Origin: Abyssicoccus albus
GTDB taxonomy: Bacteria; Bacillota; Bacilli; Staphylococcales; Abyssicoccaceae
Direction of reading: 5' to 3'
Assembly (NCBI RefSeq): GCF_003815035.1
Contig: NZ_RKRK01000002.1
Coordinates: forward strand, 676,163 to 740,162
DNA length: 64,000 bases
The notes under the pieces are model-generated. The model saw only the letters and a list, made by a program, of their open reading frames with translations, did not search any database and was not told where the DNA came from. The translations under genes and the position numbers were made by a program. The number at the start of each line of letters is the position of its first letter. The first letter of the stretch is position 1. This document shows, one piece after another, positions 8,724 to 18,047 of the stretch.

Positions 8724-9900
8724 GTAATAACACTTCTTTCATATAGTGAATAAATTCATTTATATTTTGATTCATTTCAGCTGTAGTATACACTTGTACA
8801 TCCATAATAATATCTTCAATCGTTGGCTGTATTTCAATCGGTGAATTTAGTATATGGTTTTGTAATGATGTGAGTTTATCCATAGAAATAGTTATACAAG
8901 CTATTTTATTGTCTTTATTTTTCTTATCATGTTTCATGTATTCAACAATCGACTGAATCGAATGATCTTTATCCATTTCAATAGAACGAATGACCTCTTC
9001 CAACGGATAATCTTCTTTATTAAATATCATCATTAATTGTGATAGGATGTCTTCTAATTGCTGCGCCACTCGATTAGAAGAATTCTCTTTTAAGTTGTTA
9101 ACAGATAGCCATAAATCAAATAAAACACCAATGGCTACCCCATAACCATGCTTTACTTTATATTGATATTCTATCGCATGACCGAGTGTATGACCTAAGT
9201 TTAAAACAGCACGTAAATTATTTTCTTTCTCGTCAATTGATACAATATCACGTTTTAATTGAATCGCGAAGTTAACATCCTCCATTAATGATTCAAGACT
9301 TTTAGACTTAAATCTTTCTAACTTAGTTATGACTTCATTAAATCTCCCTGTTAACATCATCATTTTTATAATCTCTGCATATCCATTCAATCTTTCCTCA
9401 TGACTTAATGATTGTATAAAATATGCATCAAATATTACTAGCGACGGCCTTTTAAACAATCCTATAAGATTTTTGCCTGATATTGAGTTAAGCGCAACTT
9501 TACCTCCAACAGATGAATCGTGTGCTAATATAGTTGTTGCTACATTAATATAACGAATACCTCTTAAAGCTGTACCAGCCAAAAAGCCTACGAAGTCACT
9601 GACGACCCCACCACCTACAGCAATTAACGTAGTATCTCTGTCGATTCCTAGCATTAGAAGTCTTTCAATATGCTTGCTATATTGATTTAGTGATTTCAAC
9701 TCTTCATTCACTTCTAATAAAATTAATTCATCATTTGATTTTATAAATTGATCGATGTAGGTATTGTGAAATTCATATACCTTTTGATCGATATACCATA
9801 TATTGCGTTTTGAAGTTACATTATTGATTTCTTGTAGTACTTGGTTTCCAACGATAATTGAGTAGTTATTTGAATCATATGTTGTTTCTATTGTTTTCAT
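8713..9900 (-). CDS. aroB: 3-dehydroquinate synthase
   Basis: Converts DAHP to 3-dehydroquinate, the second step of the shikimate pathway, using NAD and a metal ion. The GGGVVSDFVGFLAGTALRG and HDSSVGGKVALN signatures and the metal-binding LNLGHTLGHAIEY stretch are present. Length is 395 residues, somewhat over the usual 350-360, with extra sequence at the C terminus. It follows aroC by 56 bases and overlaps aroA. The start is the ATG at 9900. Confidence 0.97.
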   Translation of the reverse strand: MKTIETTYDSNNYSIIVGNQVLQEINNVTSKRNIWYIDQKVYEFHNTYIDQFIKSNDELILLEVNEELKSLNQYSKHIERLLMLGIDRDTTLIAVGGGVVSDFVGFLAGTALRGIRYINVATTILAHDSSVGGKVALNSISGKNLIGLFKRPSLVIFDAYFIQSLSHEERLNGYAEIIKMMMLTGRFNEVITKLERFKSKSLESLMEDVNFAIQLKRDIVSIDEKENNLRAVLNLGHTLGHAIEYQYKVKHGYGVAIGVLFDLWLSVNNLKENSSNRVAQQLEDILSQLMMIFNKEDYPLEEVIRSIEMDKDHSIQSIVEYMKHDKKNKDNKIACITISMDKLTSLQNHILNSPIEIQPTIEDIIMDVQVYTTAEMNQNINEFIHYMKEVLLHDK

Positions 9901-9956
9901 TATATTTACCCCTATTTACAACATTTAGATGGAATAAGCCATTTCAGCATTACTAT

Positions 9957-11117
9957 TTAGTATGTTTTAATCCATTCTTTGAAGCGGTTATAATTGTCTA
10001 TTAATTGATTAATTTCATTGCTTTGAAATTCTTCTAATATCATTTCTGTTAATGCAATCGCCACCATATGTTCACAAACAATACTTGCAGCAGGTACAGC
10101 ACAACTATCACTACGTTCTAATTGAGCTTTATATGGTTCTTTCGTATGAATATCAACACTATTCAAAGGTTTATACAATGTTGGAATAGGCTTCATCACA
10201 GCACGGATAACTAAAGGCATTCCATTCGTCATTCCACCTTCTAATCCACCTAAATGATTAGTATCACGATTAAAACCATTCTCCTTATTATAGTTGATAG
10301 GATCTTGTACTTCTGATCCAAACATATTCGCCATTTCAAAACCATCACCAAACTCTACACCTTTAAATGCATTAATACTCATTATTCTATCAGCAATATG
10401 AGCATCCATTTTTTTATCAAATTGAGTATAGCTACCAATCGTTGGAATTAATCCATCAACAACTACTTCGACAATTCCACCTAGTGAATCCCCGTTTTTT
10501 TTAGTTTCATCAATAAGTTGATGAACTTCTTCTACGTATTGATCGGATAGAAAACGTATATCATTTAAATCTTGATTATCTCTATATTCCTCAACTGTAT
10601 ATTTATTTTCATCCTTTATTTTCCCAATTTGTACAACTCTTGAATATAAATGAATATCAAGTTTGGCTAATAACTGTTTACATATTGCACCCACCACGAC
10701 TCTTGCTGCCGTTTCACGAGCAGATGATCGCTCTAATACATTCCTTAAATCACGGTGATTGTATTTCATTCCGCCTACTAAATCAGCATGTCCAGGTCGA
10801 GGTTTATGAATTTGACGCTTCACTTCTTCATTATCATCTATTTCATATGGACTCATTATTTTAAGCCAATGTGTATGATCATCGTTGATAAGTTCTAAGC
10901 AAATCGGAGAGCCTAATGTTAAACCGAATCTCACACCTGCCGTAATATTTACTTTATCTTTTTCAATTTTCATTCTACGACCACGACCATAACCACCTTG
11001 TCTTCTTGTCAATTCTTCATTGATTTGATCGATATTTATTTTCATGTTCGAAGGAATACCATCCACTATTGTTGTTAATTTAGGACCATGTGATTCACCT
11101 GCTGTCAAAAACCTCAT
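9957..11117 (-). CDS. aroC: Chorismate synthase
   Basis: A 386-residue enzyme that makes chorismate from EPSP using reduced FMN, the last common step to aromatic amino acids, folate and menaquinone. The family start [23 protein letters not shown] and the RSSARETA motif are visible. The frame is open 20 codons further upstream, but the family N terminus begins at 11117, where GAGGTG lies six bases before the ATG. It is the first gene of the aroC-aroB-aroA cluster. Chorismate from this cluster would feed the menaquinone genes next to it. Confidence 0.97.
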   Translation of the reverse strand: MRFLTAGESHGPKLTTIVDGIPSNMKINIDQINEELTRRQGGYGRGRRMKIEKDKVNITAGVRFGLTLGSPICLELINDDHTHWLKIMSPYEIDDNEEVKRQIHKPRPGHADLVGGMKYNHRDLRNVLERSSARETAARVVVGAICKQLLAKLDIHLYSRVVQIGKIKDENKYTVEEYRDNQDLNDIRFLSDQYVEEVHQLIDETKKNGDSLGGIVEVVVDGLIPTIGSYTQFDKKMDAHIADRIMSINAFKGVEFGDGFEMANMFGSEVQDPINYNKENGFNRDTNHLGGLEGGMTNGMPLVIRAVMKPIPTLYKPLNSVDIHTKEPYKAQLERSDSCAVPAASIVCEHMVAIALTEMILEEFQSNEINQLIDNYNRFKEWIKTY

Positions 11118-11220
11118 TGAGTACACCTCATTTTTTACTATTTTTTCAGTTGTTATTATTGTAACACGCAGATTCAATTGAGTTGAATGATTGATATTTA
11201 ATTTTATTATAAATAAAAAT

Positions 11221-11250
11221 AAACTAAACTATTTTCATAGTTTAGTTTAT
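11221..11250 (-). terminator. Terminator hairpin after ndk
   Basis: A perfect 13-base stem (11221-11233 with 11238-11250) has a four-base loop. On the minus strand it is followed by a T-rich tract (complement of 11210-11220). It lies beyond the ndk stop and the extra open tail described in the findings, and ahead of aroC. Confidence 0.75.
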
Positions 11251-11318
11251 CAATGTAATATAAAAAATTAGTAAACCCACTTGTTGTCATCAACTGTATA
11301 TTCTACTGTTTCACTATC

Positions 11319-11714
11319 TTAAAACCATATTGAAATTTCTCTTTCTGCTGATTCTACAGCATCAGATCCATGAATAATGTTTTTGCCGACTGTTAAACCA
11401 TAATCACCACGAATCGTTCCCGGTTGACTTGATGCAGGATTCGTTTCACCAATTAATGTACGTGCTACAGATACTGCATTCTCACCTGATAAAATCATTG
11501 CAAATACTGGACCTGAGGTAATGAATTCAACAAGTTCTCCGAAAAATGGTTTATCAGAATGTTCTCCATAATGTTCTTTAGCTATATCTTCAGTTGCTTG
11601 AAGCAATTCAGCTTTAACAATGTTTAAACCTTTTTTCTCAAAACGGCTTGTAATCTCACCAATTAATCTTCTTTGTACGCCATCTGGCTTAATCATAACG
11701 AATGTTTTTTCCAT
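11319..11714 (-). CDS. ndk: Nucleoside diphosphate kinase, apparently C-terminally truncated
   Basis: Transfers the gamma phosphate from ATP to other (d)NDPs through a phosphohistidine. The active-site histidine is His115 in NIIHGSD, and the N-terminal [12 protein letters not shown] signature is intact. The protein ends at residue 131 (...REISIWF) with TAA, about 17 short of the usual 148-149. The same frame stays open after this stop, and its last codons look like the missing family tail (see findings). It may be a recent nonsense change, a sequence error or a tolerated truncation. The gene sits between hepT and aroC, as in Bacillus. Confidence 0.9.
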   Translation of the reverse strand: MEKTFVMIKPDGVQRRLIGEITSRFEKKGLNIVKAELLQATEDIAKEHYGEHSDKPFFGELVEFITSGPVFAMILSGENAVSVARTLIGETNPASSQPGTIRGDYGLTVGKNIIHGSDAVESAEREISIWF

Positions 11715-11906
11715 ATGTATTCTCTCCTTTGAATTTGGTATACCACAAATATAATATCAATACAAAAAAATATATTCAAGACTTATTAATTAACCGTTTT
11801 CAAACGTACTTTACAATTTTGTATATATCCTTTGATCATGTTTTCAAAGTGTTTTTCATTTTTTCTGATGAACAGTAATAACTTTCCCAAAACAATAAAC
11901 AAAGCA

Positions 11907-12866
11907 TTAGTTCATACGCTTTTCAATTTTCTTAATAATAGTCATCCAAGTTTTCACATGCTCTTTAGGAACAGTATCATCGATTAACATTTTCGCTTTA
12001 TTCAAATACTTCTTGCTGACTTCCCTAGATTTTTCAATTCCACCTAAAGCATTCATATGAGATATAATTTTAGACAATTGTTCTTCTGATGGATTATGTT
12101 TAAAATCAATAATCAATTCTTTGAGTTCAGGCTCTCTCTTAATTGAATATAAAATAGGCAATGTAATATGTCCATTTTTAAGGTCTTGAAGTTTCGGCTT
12201 ACCTAACGTACTTTCATCTGCGATATAATCTAAATAATCATCAACAATCTGGAAGCTCATTCCAATGTAATATCCTATTCGATAATATTGATTAACTTTG
12301 TGTTGATCTAGGTTTACACTCATCGCACCCATTTGTGCACTTAGCGCAATTAAATTAGCCGTTTTTCTTTTAATCCTTCTTAGATAAGTTGTATAAGACT
12401 GATCCACATCAAATTGTTCATTCATTTGGTTCAATTCTCCAACAGTCAATTCAATCATCGTCTGACTTAATGCGTTATGTATACCGTCATGATTAACTTC
12501 ATTAGCAAGTTGGAGTGCAACAGTGAGTAGAACATTCCCGACATGTATCGCTCTTTGATCTCCAATACGAGCGTTAACCGTAGGATTTCCTCTTCTTACA
12601 ACACTTAAATCAATAATATCATCATGAACTAAGCTCGCCATATGTATCACTTCTAAAATCGTTGCAACTTGAATCAGTTGAGCTTTATCTTCTTCATTGT
12701 GAACATTATATATGCCAGCAAGTATTGTAAATAATGGCCTAATTCTCTTTCCACCGCTATTTAACAAATATAACGATTCATTACTGATTGGGTGATCAAA
12801 CGTTAATGTAGCTTGTAAATTTTTCTCTACATCTTTAACTAATGATTGTATATTGTATCGTTTCAT
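11907..12866 (-). CDS. hepT: Heptaprenyl diphosphate synthase component II
   Basis: The catalytic subunit that extends farnesyl diphosphate with isopentenyl diphosphate to make the C35 side chain of menaquinone-7. The first aspartate-rich motif DDIID is at residues 82-86, with the second, DDYLD, in the C-terminal half. Length is 319 residues. An in-frame GTG at 12875 lengthens the frame, but AGGGTGATT precedes the ATG at 12866, and the N terminus MKRYN fits the family. It pairs with HepS; the cluster hepS-menG-hepT-ndk matches Bacillus. The IPP supply here would come from the MEP pathway (dxs at 53-55 kb). Confidence 0.94.
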   Translation of the reverse strand: MKRYNIQSLVKDVEKNLQATLTFDHPISNESLYLLNSGGKRIRPLFTILAGIYNVHNEEDKAQLIQVATILEVIHMASLVHDDIIDLSVVRRGNPTVNARIGDQRAIHVGNVLLTVALQLANEVNHDGIHNALSQTMIELTVGELNQMNEQFDVDQSYTTYLRRIKRKTANLIALSAQMGAMSVNLDQHKVNQYYRIGYYIGMSFQIVDDYLDYIADESTLGKPKLQDLKNGHITLPILYSIKREPELKELIIDFKHNPSEEQLSKIISHMNALGGIEKSREVSKKYLNKAKMLIDDTVPKEHVKTWMTIIKKIEKRMN

Positions 12867-12897
12867 TATAATCACCCTTTACATCAATTGATTATTA

Positions 12898-13602
12898 CTA
12901 TTTTTGTTTAACACCATAATGGAGCGCACTCGCTCCAAACGAATATGTCTTATACTCTATATGATCAAATCCAACTTGAGCAAATAATTTGGCAAGTTCT
13001 TTCGGAGATAAAAAGCCGAATGTGGATTTTTGAAGCCAATTATACTCTTCTTGCTTTTTAGCAAATAATTTACCAAAAACTGGCATTATATATTTGAAAT
13101 AAACTTGAAATCCTTCTTTTATAATAGGTTTAGTTGGTTGACTCGTCTCAAGACATGCTAATCTGCCACCAGGTTTTAACACTCTATAAATTTCTTGTAA
13201 TGCTTTCTCATAATCTGGGACATTACGCAATCCAAAACCTATCGAAACAACATCAAATGTATTATTCTCAAATGGAAGTTCCATAGCATTACCTTCGATA
13301 AATTCAATATTTTCAACATTGTGTTTTGATATTTTATCTTTACCGATATTAAGCATATTTCGACTAAAATCAAGACCAGTTACAAAACCATCAGTAAGTT
13401 TCAATGCATGTTGAATAGTCCAATCTCCAGTACCACAACAAACGTCTAATACTCTTTCATTAGATTGTACATTCAACTTTTGATTGGCATCTTTTCTCCA
13501 AACTTTATGTTGTTTGAAACTTATAATATCGTTTAACTCATCATATTCATTAGAAATGTTTTCAAAGACTTTATGAACGTATTTTTCTTTATCTGTTTTC
13601 AT
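12898..13602 (-). CDS. menG: Demethylmenaquinone methyltransferase (MenG/UbiE)
   Basis: A 234-residue SAM-dependent methyltransferase for the last step of menaquinone synthesis. SAM-binding VLDVCCGTGDWTI, the GFGLRNVPDYEKAL motif, LKPGGRLACLE and the C-terminal SFGASALHYGVK are typical of the UbiE/MenG family. It lies between hepS (11 bases upstream) and hepT (31 bases downstream), so ring methylation and side-chain synthesis are made from one transcript. Confidence 0.96.
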   Translation of the reverse strand: MKTDKEKYVHKVFENISNEYDELNDIISFKQHKVWRKDANQKLNVQSNERVLDVCCGTGDWTIQHALKLTDGFVTGLDFSRNMLNIGKDKISKHNVENIEFIEGNAMELPFENNTFDVVSIGFGLRNVPDYEKALQEIYRVLKPGGRLACLETSQPTKPIIKEGFQVYFKYIMPVFGKLFAKKQEEYNWLQKSTFGFLSPKELAKLFAQVGFDHIEYKTYSFGASALHYGVKQK

Positions 13603-13613
13603 TTTATCACCAC

Positions 13614-14126
13614 TTAATTTTTATATGACTCTGATAAATATCGATTGAATATTTCTTGATCTATGGACAGTGTATCTATAAACTGCATTCGCAATTTATT
13701 GTATTTTATATATTGATAAAGTTTCTCATCATCATTATTAGATGATCTGAAATGGTATAAATGCTGATTATAATCCATTATTTTATCATTTAGTATATTA
13801 AATAGTTGTGCATTATTTACTTTAGAAATATGTTTATAATAAAGCGCATTAAATAAATCTGCAATTAAAATAAAATATGCTTTTTCTTTCACTGAATGCT
13901 GTTCAATATGATCCATAATCTTCATGGCAAAATCTATATATAACACTGCCATAATATGATCTTCACTATCTTGAGATGTTTCAATAACATCAAAAATTGA
14001 AACATCATTAAAATCATTAGCTTTTTTTAAAGTACTATATTGATAGCGTTCAATGATTTCAGCGATATCCTTTTTATGTAAATGATCGTTATTAATCATC
14101 TTATCCTTATATGTAATCATAATCAT
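13614..14126 (-). CDS. hepS: Heptaprenyl diphosphate synthase component I (HepS-like)
   Basis: A 170-residue, mostly helical protein without catalytic motifs. Its place between hup and menG, with hepT next, is that of hepS, the regulatory subunit that sets product length in the heterodimeric heptaprenyl diphosphate synthase. It is shorter than Bacillus HepS (about 250 residues), closer to the reduced staphylococcal version. Identity rests chiefly on position. Two start codons are close (14126 and 14120); the AGGA site is better spaced for the second. Confidence 0.7.
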   Translation of the reverse strand: MIMITYKDKMINNDHLHKKDIAEIIERYQYSTLKKANDFNDVSIFDVIETSQDSEDHIMAVLYIDFAMKIMDHIEQHSVKEKAYFILIADLFNALYYKHISKVNNAQLFNILNDKIMDYNQHLYHFRSSNNDDEKLYQYIKYNKLRMQFIDTLSIDQEIFNRYLSESYKN

Positions 14127-14187
14127 TCCTACCTTATATTCTCTCTATTTTAGATTACACTAGGATATATATATTGTAAATAAAATA

Positions 14188-14219
14188 AAGAAAACCTATC
14201 CATTAGGATAGGTTTTCTT
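14188..14219 (-). terminator. Terminator hairpin of the HU gene
   Basis: A perfect 14-base stem (14188-14201 with 14206-14219) with a four-base loop lies six bases past the hup stop. A T-rich stretch follows on the minus strand. It isolates hup from hepS-menG-hepT. Confidence 0.85.
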
Positions 14220-14225
14220 ATACTA

Positions 14226-14498
14226 TTATTTTACTGCTTCTTTAAGAGCTTTACCTGCTTTAAATGCTGGTACTTTGCTTGCAGCAATTTCGATTTCTTT
14301 ACCAGTTTGTGGGTTACGTCCTTTACGGGCAGCACGCTCACGTACTTCAAAGTTACCGAAACCGATTAGTGAAACTTTCTCACCTTTTGATAATGAATCT
14401 TGAATAGATTCAAATACTGCATCAACTGCAACACCTGCATCTTTTTTAGATAATTCTGTTTTTTCAGCAACAGCGCTGATTAATTCAGTTTTGTTCAT
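14226..14498 (-). CDS. hup: DNA-binding protein HU
   Basis: A 90-residue nucleoid-associated protein that bends DNA as a dimer. [20 protein letters not shown] at the start, the [21 protein letters not shown] arm with its conserved proline, and the [15 protein letters not shown] end are almost identical to HU of Bacillus and Staphylococcus. A strong AGGAGGTGA site precedes the ATG. It has its own promoter and terminator. Confidence 0.98.
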   Translation of the reverse strand: MNKTELISAVAEKTELSKKDAGVAVDAVFESIQDSLSKGEKVSLIGFGNFEVRERAARKGRNPQTGKEIEIAASKVPAFKAGKALKEAVK

Positions 14499-14538
14499 TA
14501 TAAAGTCACCTCCTGAAATTGTATGTAATGATAATTAA

Positions 14539-14567
14539 ATTATCACTATAAATTGACTTTATCACAA
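14539..14567 (-). promoter_or_regulatory. Likely SigA promoter of hup
   Basis: On the minus strand TTGTGA (14567-14562) and GATAAT (14544-14539) are separated by exactly 17 bases, a good housekeeping promoter. It lies about 40 bases before the hup start. No operator is evident. Confidence 0.5.
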
Positions 14568-14624
14568 GCATATCAATGGTTGCAACGATTTATACATTTT
14601 TAAAGCTAAATAATCAAAAATTAA

Positions 14625-15350
14625 CTACTTTTTACTGTTTAATGATGTTTTAAGCACTATTTCTCCAGTTTTATCGACAGTATAATCTGGCGAATGAATT
14701 GGTAAAATGGGAAGTTCTTTGTATAATAAGTGATTTATTTTCTCACCTTTATATTGTTTCAATTCATCAGGGGTAAACATTTTATTTAAATCAATTCGAT
14801 AGTCTACGATAAATTCATTACCACCATTCATATAAACTGGTAATTTTTCATCCGAATATGGACTATCAACCATCGGTGGTTCATCTATTCCATATGCTTC
14901 ATAATCAATTTCATATAAATTGGCTCCTACTTTTTTTCCTAAAGAAAGTGGCTGATCACTTGCTGTCAACTTAATACGCAAATCTTTTAATACTTCACTA
15001 ATTCTTAAGTCTGCAACATAGACCGTTGGATCTTCATCAACGTCCATAATAATATATTGATAGTAGCCACCCTTTTCATAGCTGTTTTGTGGAATTTCAT
15101 TTAAATATTTAGGCAGCATCTTATTAAAATCAATCGGGTGTTGTAAATAGTCTTGCGTATCATTATCTCGTTCGTGAATTGGTAACATTCCACCTTGATC
15201 CTTTTGATATTGATCGATGCCCTGTTGCACTGTTTTAATTTGATCTTCATGAGGTGGAGCATTTTTCATTTTTTCACTTTGTGGATACATACATCCATAT
15301 TGCGAAATCACTATTAAGAATATTATTGATAATAAAGTCTTTTTAGCCAT
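14625..15350 (-). CDS. yphF: YphF-like putative lipoprotein
   Basis: A 241-residue protein with a hydrophobic N-terminal signal and an atypical lipobox-like SQYGC, so it may be a membrane-anchored lipoprotein. I assign it to the YphF group by size and by the order yphE-like, then this gene, then hup, which matches gpsA-yphE-yphF-(spoIVA)-hbs in Bacillus. Function is unknown. The frame opens at a TTG (15365), but that TTG is part of the TTGGAGG ribosome-binding site; the ATG at 15350 overlaps the stop of the upstream gene by eight bases, indicating coupled translation. Confidence 0.65.
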   Translation of the reverse strand: MAKKTLLSIIFLIVISQYGCMYPQSEKMKNAPPHEDQIKTVQQGIDQYQKDQGGMLPIHERDNDTQDYLQHPIDFNKMLPKYLNEIPQNSYEKGGYYQYIIMDVDEDPTVYVADLRISEVLKDLRIKLTASDQPLSLGKKVGANLYEIDYEAYGIDEPPMVDSPYSDEKLPVYMNGGNEFIVDYRIDLNKMFTPDELKQYKGEKINHLLYKELPILPIHSPDYTVDKTGEIVLKTSLNSKK

Positions 15351-15549
15351 GGTTAGAGCCTCCAAGTACAGGCAGCATCAATAAAAATGCAAGAATTAAA
15401 CATACGTATGCTATAAAACTAACAATCATTCGAATTGGTTTATTGTTTATTTTATGTCTTGCTAATAATATCAAAAATACTGACAAAATCATAAGACCAA
15501 TCGAATAAAAAGATACCCACATCAAATCCATTCTAGATATATTAAACAT
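15343..15549 (-). CDS. yphE: DUF2768 small membrane protein, YphE-like
   Basis: A 68-residue protein with two membrane helices (about 8-28 and 39-61) joined by a short basic loop ARHKINNKPIR. Size, topology and position after gpsA match YphE/DUF2768, a family of unknown function. It overlaps the yphF-like gene. No active-site residues are evident. Confidence 0.75.
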   Translation of the reverse strand: MFNISRMDLMWVSFYSIGLMILSVFLILLARHKINNKPIRMIVSFIAYVCLILAFLLMLPVLGGSNHG

Positions 15550-15583
15550 TTAATCCCTCACTTTAAGCAACGCTTACAATATT

Positions 15584-16594
15584 CTATTCTTCAGTTGTTC
15601 GTTTTCTATTCATTAATAAATCAAAGCATGTTTCTTTATCTAATTGTTCAAAGATAAATTTATAAAGAGTAGATGTAATTGGCATATCAATTTGGTGTGT
15701 TTGGCTCAATTTATATGCTGCTTCAATTGTGTTCAAACCTTCTACTGCCATACCTAGTTCACCTAAAACTTCATCTTTAGTTTTACCTTTAGATAATCCA
15801 TAACCAAAACGCCAATTTCTTGAATGAGTTGATGTACAAGTGACGATTAAATCACCGACACCACTCAGCCCTAGAAATGTTAATGGATTTGCACCTAGCG
15901 ATTTACCAAGCCTTGATATTTCAGCTAATCCGCGTGTAATGAGTGCGGCTTTTGCATTATCTCCCATATCATAGCCGTCTAAAATACCAGCAGCAAGTGC
16001 AATAATATTTTTTAATGATCCTCCAAGCTCAACGCCAATCACATCGTCATTTGTATAAACTCTAAAATTTTGGTTGATAAATAGATCTTGGAAAAATTCA
16101 GCTTCATCTTTATTTTTGCTTGCGACTGTAACTGTCGTCGGTTTTCTTAATGCAACTTCTTCAGCGTGAGAAGGTCCACTTAGGACCGTAATCCCTTGAA
16201 TATTTTGATGTTGCATTGTATCTTGAATCACTTTACTCATTGTCATCAATGTTTCCTTTTCAATACCTTTAATGACATGAATAATTTTAAACTGTTTATT
16301 ATTTTTTGTTGCGAATTGATCAATTAATTCACAGACAGATCTTAAAGCCTTAGATGGTACGCTAAGTAGTAGTATTTCGCTATTATTCAACGCCTTGTCA
16401 AGGTCAGTCGTTGCTTTAATATTTGAATTTAGCGTGATAGACTTTAAATAATGTTCATTCGTATGGGTAGTATTGATTTCATGAATAACACTTTCATTAC
16501 GACCGTAAATTAATACATCATGGCCATTGTCGTTTAAGACGATTGACAATGCAGTTCCAAAACTTCCCGAACCTATAATTGAAATATTCATCAT
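15584..16594 (-). CDS. gpsA: Glycerol-3-phosphate dehydrogenase [NAD(P)+]
   Basis: Reduces dihydroxyacetone phosphate to sn-glycerol 3-phosphate, the backbone for phospholipids and teichoic acids. The Rossmann GSGSFGTAL loop is at residues 8-16. IKGIE, LSGPSHAEEV, ELGGSLKNIIALAAG with the catalytic lysine, and LSGVGDLIVTC are all present. Length of 336 is normal. It follows der by five bases on the same strand. Confidence 0.97.
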   Translation of the reverse strand: MMNISIIGSGSFGTALSIVLNDNGHDVLIYGRNESVIHEINTTHTNEHYLKSITLNSNIKATTDLDKALNNSEILLLSVPSKALRSVCELIDQFATKNNKQFKIIHVIKGIEKETLMTMSKVIQDTMQHQNIQGITVLSGPSHAEEVALRKPTTVTVASKNKDEAEFFQDLFINQNFRVYTNDDVIGVELGGSLKNIIALAAGILDGYDMGDNAKAALITRGLAEISRLGKSLGANPLTFLGLSGVGDLIVTCTSTHSRNWRFGYGLSKGKTKDEVLGELGMAVEGLNTIEAAYKLSQTHQIDMPITSTLYKFIFEQLDKETCFDLLMNRKRTTEE

Positions 16595-16599
16595 TTCAC

Positions 16600-17919
16600 C
16601 TAATTTCTTTTTCGCGCAATAATATGAATTGGCGTTCCAGTATAGTCAAATGCTTTGCGTAATTGATTTTCAATATATCTTTTATATGAGAAGTGTAATA
16701 ATTCAACATCATTTACGAAGAGCACAAAAGTTGGTGGTTTAATTGCAACTTGTGTGGCATAAAAAATATTCAATCGTCTACCTTTATCAGTTGGTGTTGG
16801 ATTCATTGCGACAGCATCAGCTACAACTTCGTTTAATGTGCTTGACTGTATTCTTCTTTGTTGATTCTCATATGAAGCAATGATTTCAGGGAACAAGAAT
16901 TTTAATCTTTGTTTTTTTAAAGCTGATACAAAAACAATCTGAGCATAATCTAAAAACTGAAATTCGTTACGAATTTTATCTTCGAATTTTTTCATTGTAT
17001 GTGTATCTTTATCTACAGCATCCCATTTATTGACGACAATGACAACACCTCGACCTTGTTCATGTGCGTAGCCTGCAACCTTTTTATCTTGTTCAATAAT
17101 GCCTTGGTCACCGTCAATGACAATAATGGCAACGTCACTACGTTCTATTGCTTTTTGAGCACGAAGGACTGAATATTTCTCAATATTTTCGTATATTTTA
17201 CCACGTTTTCTCATGCCTGCAGTGTCAATCATCACGAATTTTTGCCCTTCATATTCATATTCAGTATCTATCGCATCTCTCGTTGTGCCTGCGATATTCG
17301 AGACGATAACTCTTTCCTCACCAACAATCGCATTAATTAAACTACTTTTACCTACATTTGGTCTACCGATAAAACAAAACTTAATTGTGTCTTGATCGTA
17401 TTCAACAATTGGAATATCTTTAAAATGCGATACAACTTTATCTAATAAATCGCCTAATCCTAATCCATGGGCGCCACTGATTGGATAAGGGTCACCGAGA
17501 CCTAAATTATAATATTCATAAATATTTGATCTCATTTCTGGATTATCGATTTTATTTACAGCGAGTACAACAGGTTTTCCACTCCGTTGAAGCATTGACG
17601 CTACATGTTCATCTTCAGCTGTTATACTCAATTTACCATCCACTATAAATATGATAACATCTGCTTCTTCAATTGCTATTTCCGCCTGTATTTTAATTTC
17701 TTGTTGAAAATCCTCATTGTTTAACTCAATACCACCGGTATCAATAATGTTAAACTCATTTGTTAACCATTCACCTTCAGCATATATTCTATCTCTTGTA
17801 ACACCTGGTGTATCTTCTACGATTGATAATCGTTCTCCAACAACTCTATTAAAAATTGTTGACTTACCGACATTCGCTTTACCAACAATTGCAACTGTAG
17901 GCTTCATGTGATCACTCAT
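16600..17919 (-). CDS. der: Ribosome-assembly GTPase Der (EngA)
   Basis: A 439-residue double GTPase that acts in 50S ribosomal subunit maturation. The first G domain has [13 protein letters not shown] and NKID; the second has [14 protein letters not shown] and NKWD. A KH-like C-terminal domain ends in a basic tail (ARKRN). All nucleotide-binding motifs are intact. It is followed by gpsA, as in Bacillus and Staphylococcus. Confidence 0.98.
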   Translation of the reverse strand: MSDHMKPTVAIVGKANVGKSTIFNRVVGERLSIVEDTPGVTRDRIYAEGEWLTNEFNIIDTGGIELNNEDFQQEIKIQAEIAIEEADVIIFIVDGKLSITAEDEHVASMLQRSGKPVVLAVNKIDNPEMRSNIYEYYNLGLGDPYPISGAHGLGLGDLLDKVVSHFKDIPIVEYDQDTIKFCFIGRPNVGKSSLINAIVGEERVIVSNIAGTTRDAIDTEYEYEGQKFVMIDTAGMRKRGKIYENIEKYSVLRAQKAIERSDVAIIVIDGDQGIIEQDKKVAGYAHEQGRGVVIVVNKWDAVDKDTHTMKKFEDKIRNEFQFLDYAQIVFVSALKKQRLKFLFPEIIASYENQQRRIQSSTLNEVVADAVAMNPTPTDKGRRLNIFYATQVAIKPPTFVLFVNDVELLHFSYKRYIENQLRKAFDYTGTPIHIIARKRN

Positions 17920-17990
17920 TTCTATTGAAATATATTATATTTATTATATTAAATGCATATTATATTATACCATAATCTTATTTTTAAAAT

Positions 17991-18029
17991 AAATAAAGCT
18001 AGAGATATAAGTAATCTCTAGCTTTATTT
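17991..18029 (-). terminator. Terminator hairpin after rpsA
   Basis: A perfect 16-base stem (17991-18006 with 18014-18029) with a seven-base loop lies 19 bases past the rpsA stop, with an A/T-rich tail. It separates rpsA from der. Confidence 0.85.
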
Positions 18030-18047
18030 AATGATCGTAATATAAAT

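Noticed and set aside
11118-11220. T-box or other leader riboswitch before aroC
   Set aside because: The space is about 100 bases and shows no T-box-like TGGNACCGCG sequence; only the ndk terminator lies upstream.
11268-11321. Stop-codon readthrough or recoding in ndk
   Set aside because: TAA is used as a normal stop throughout and no recoding signal such as a SECIS-like hairpin is seen; a simple nonsense change or base error is more likely.
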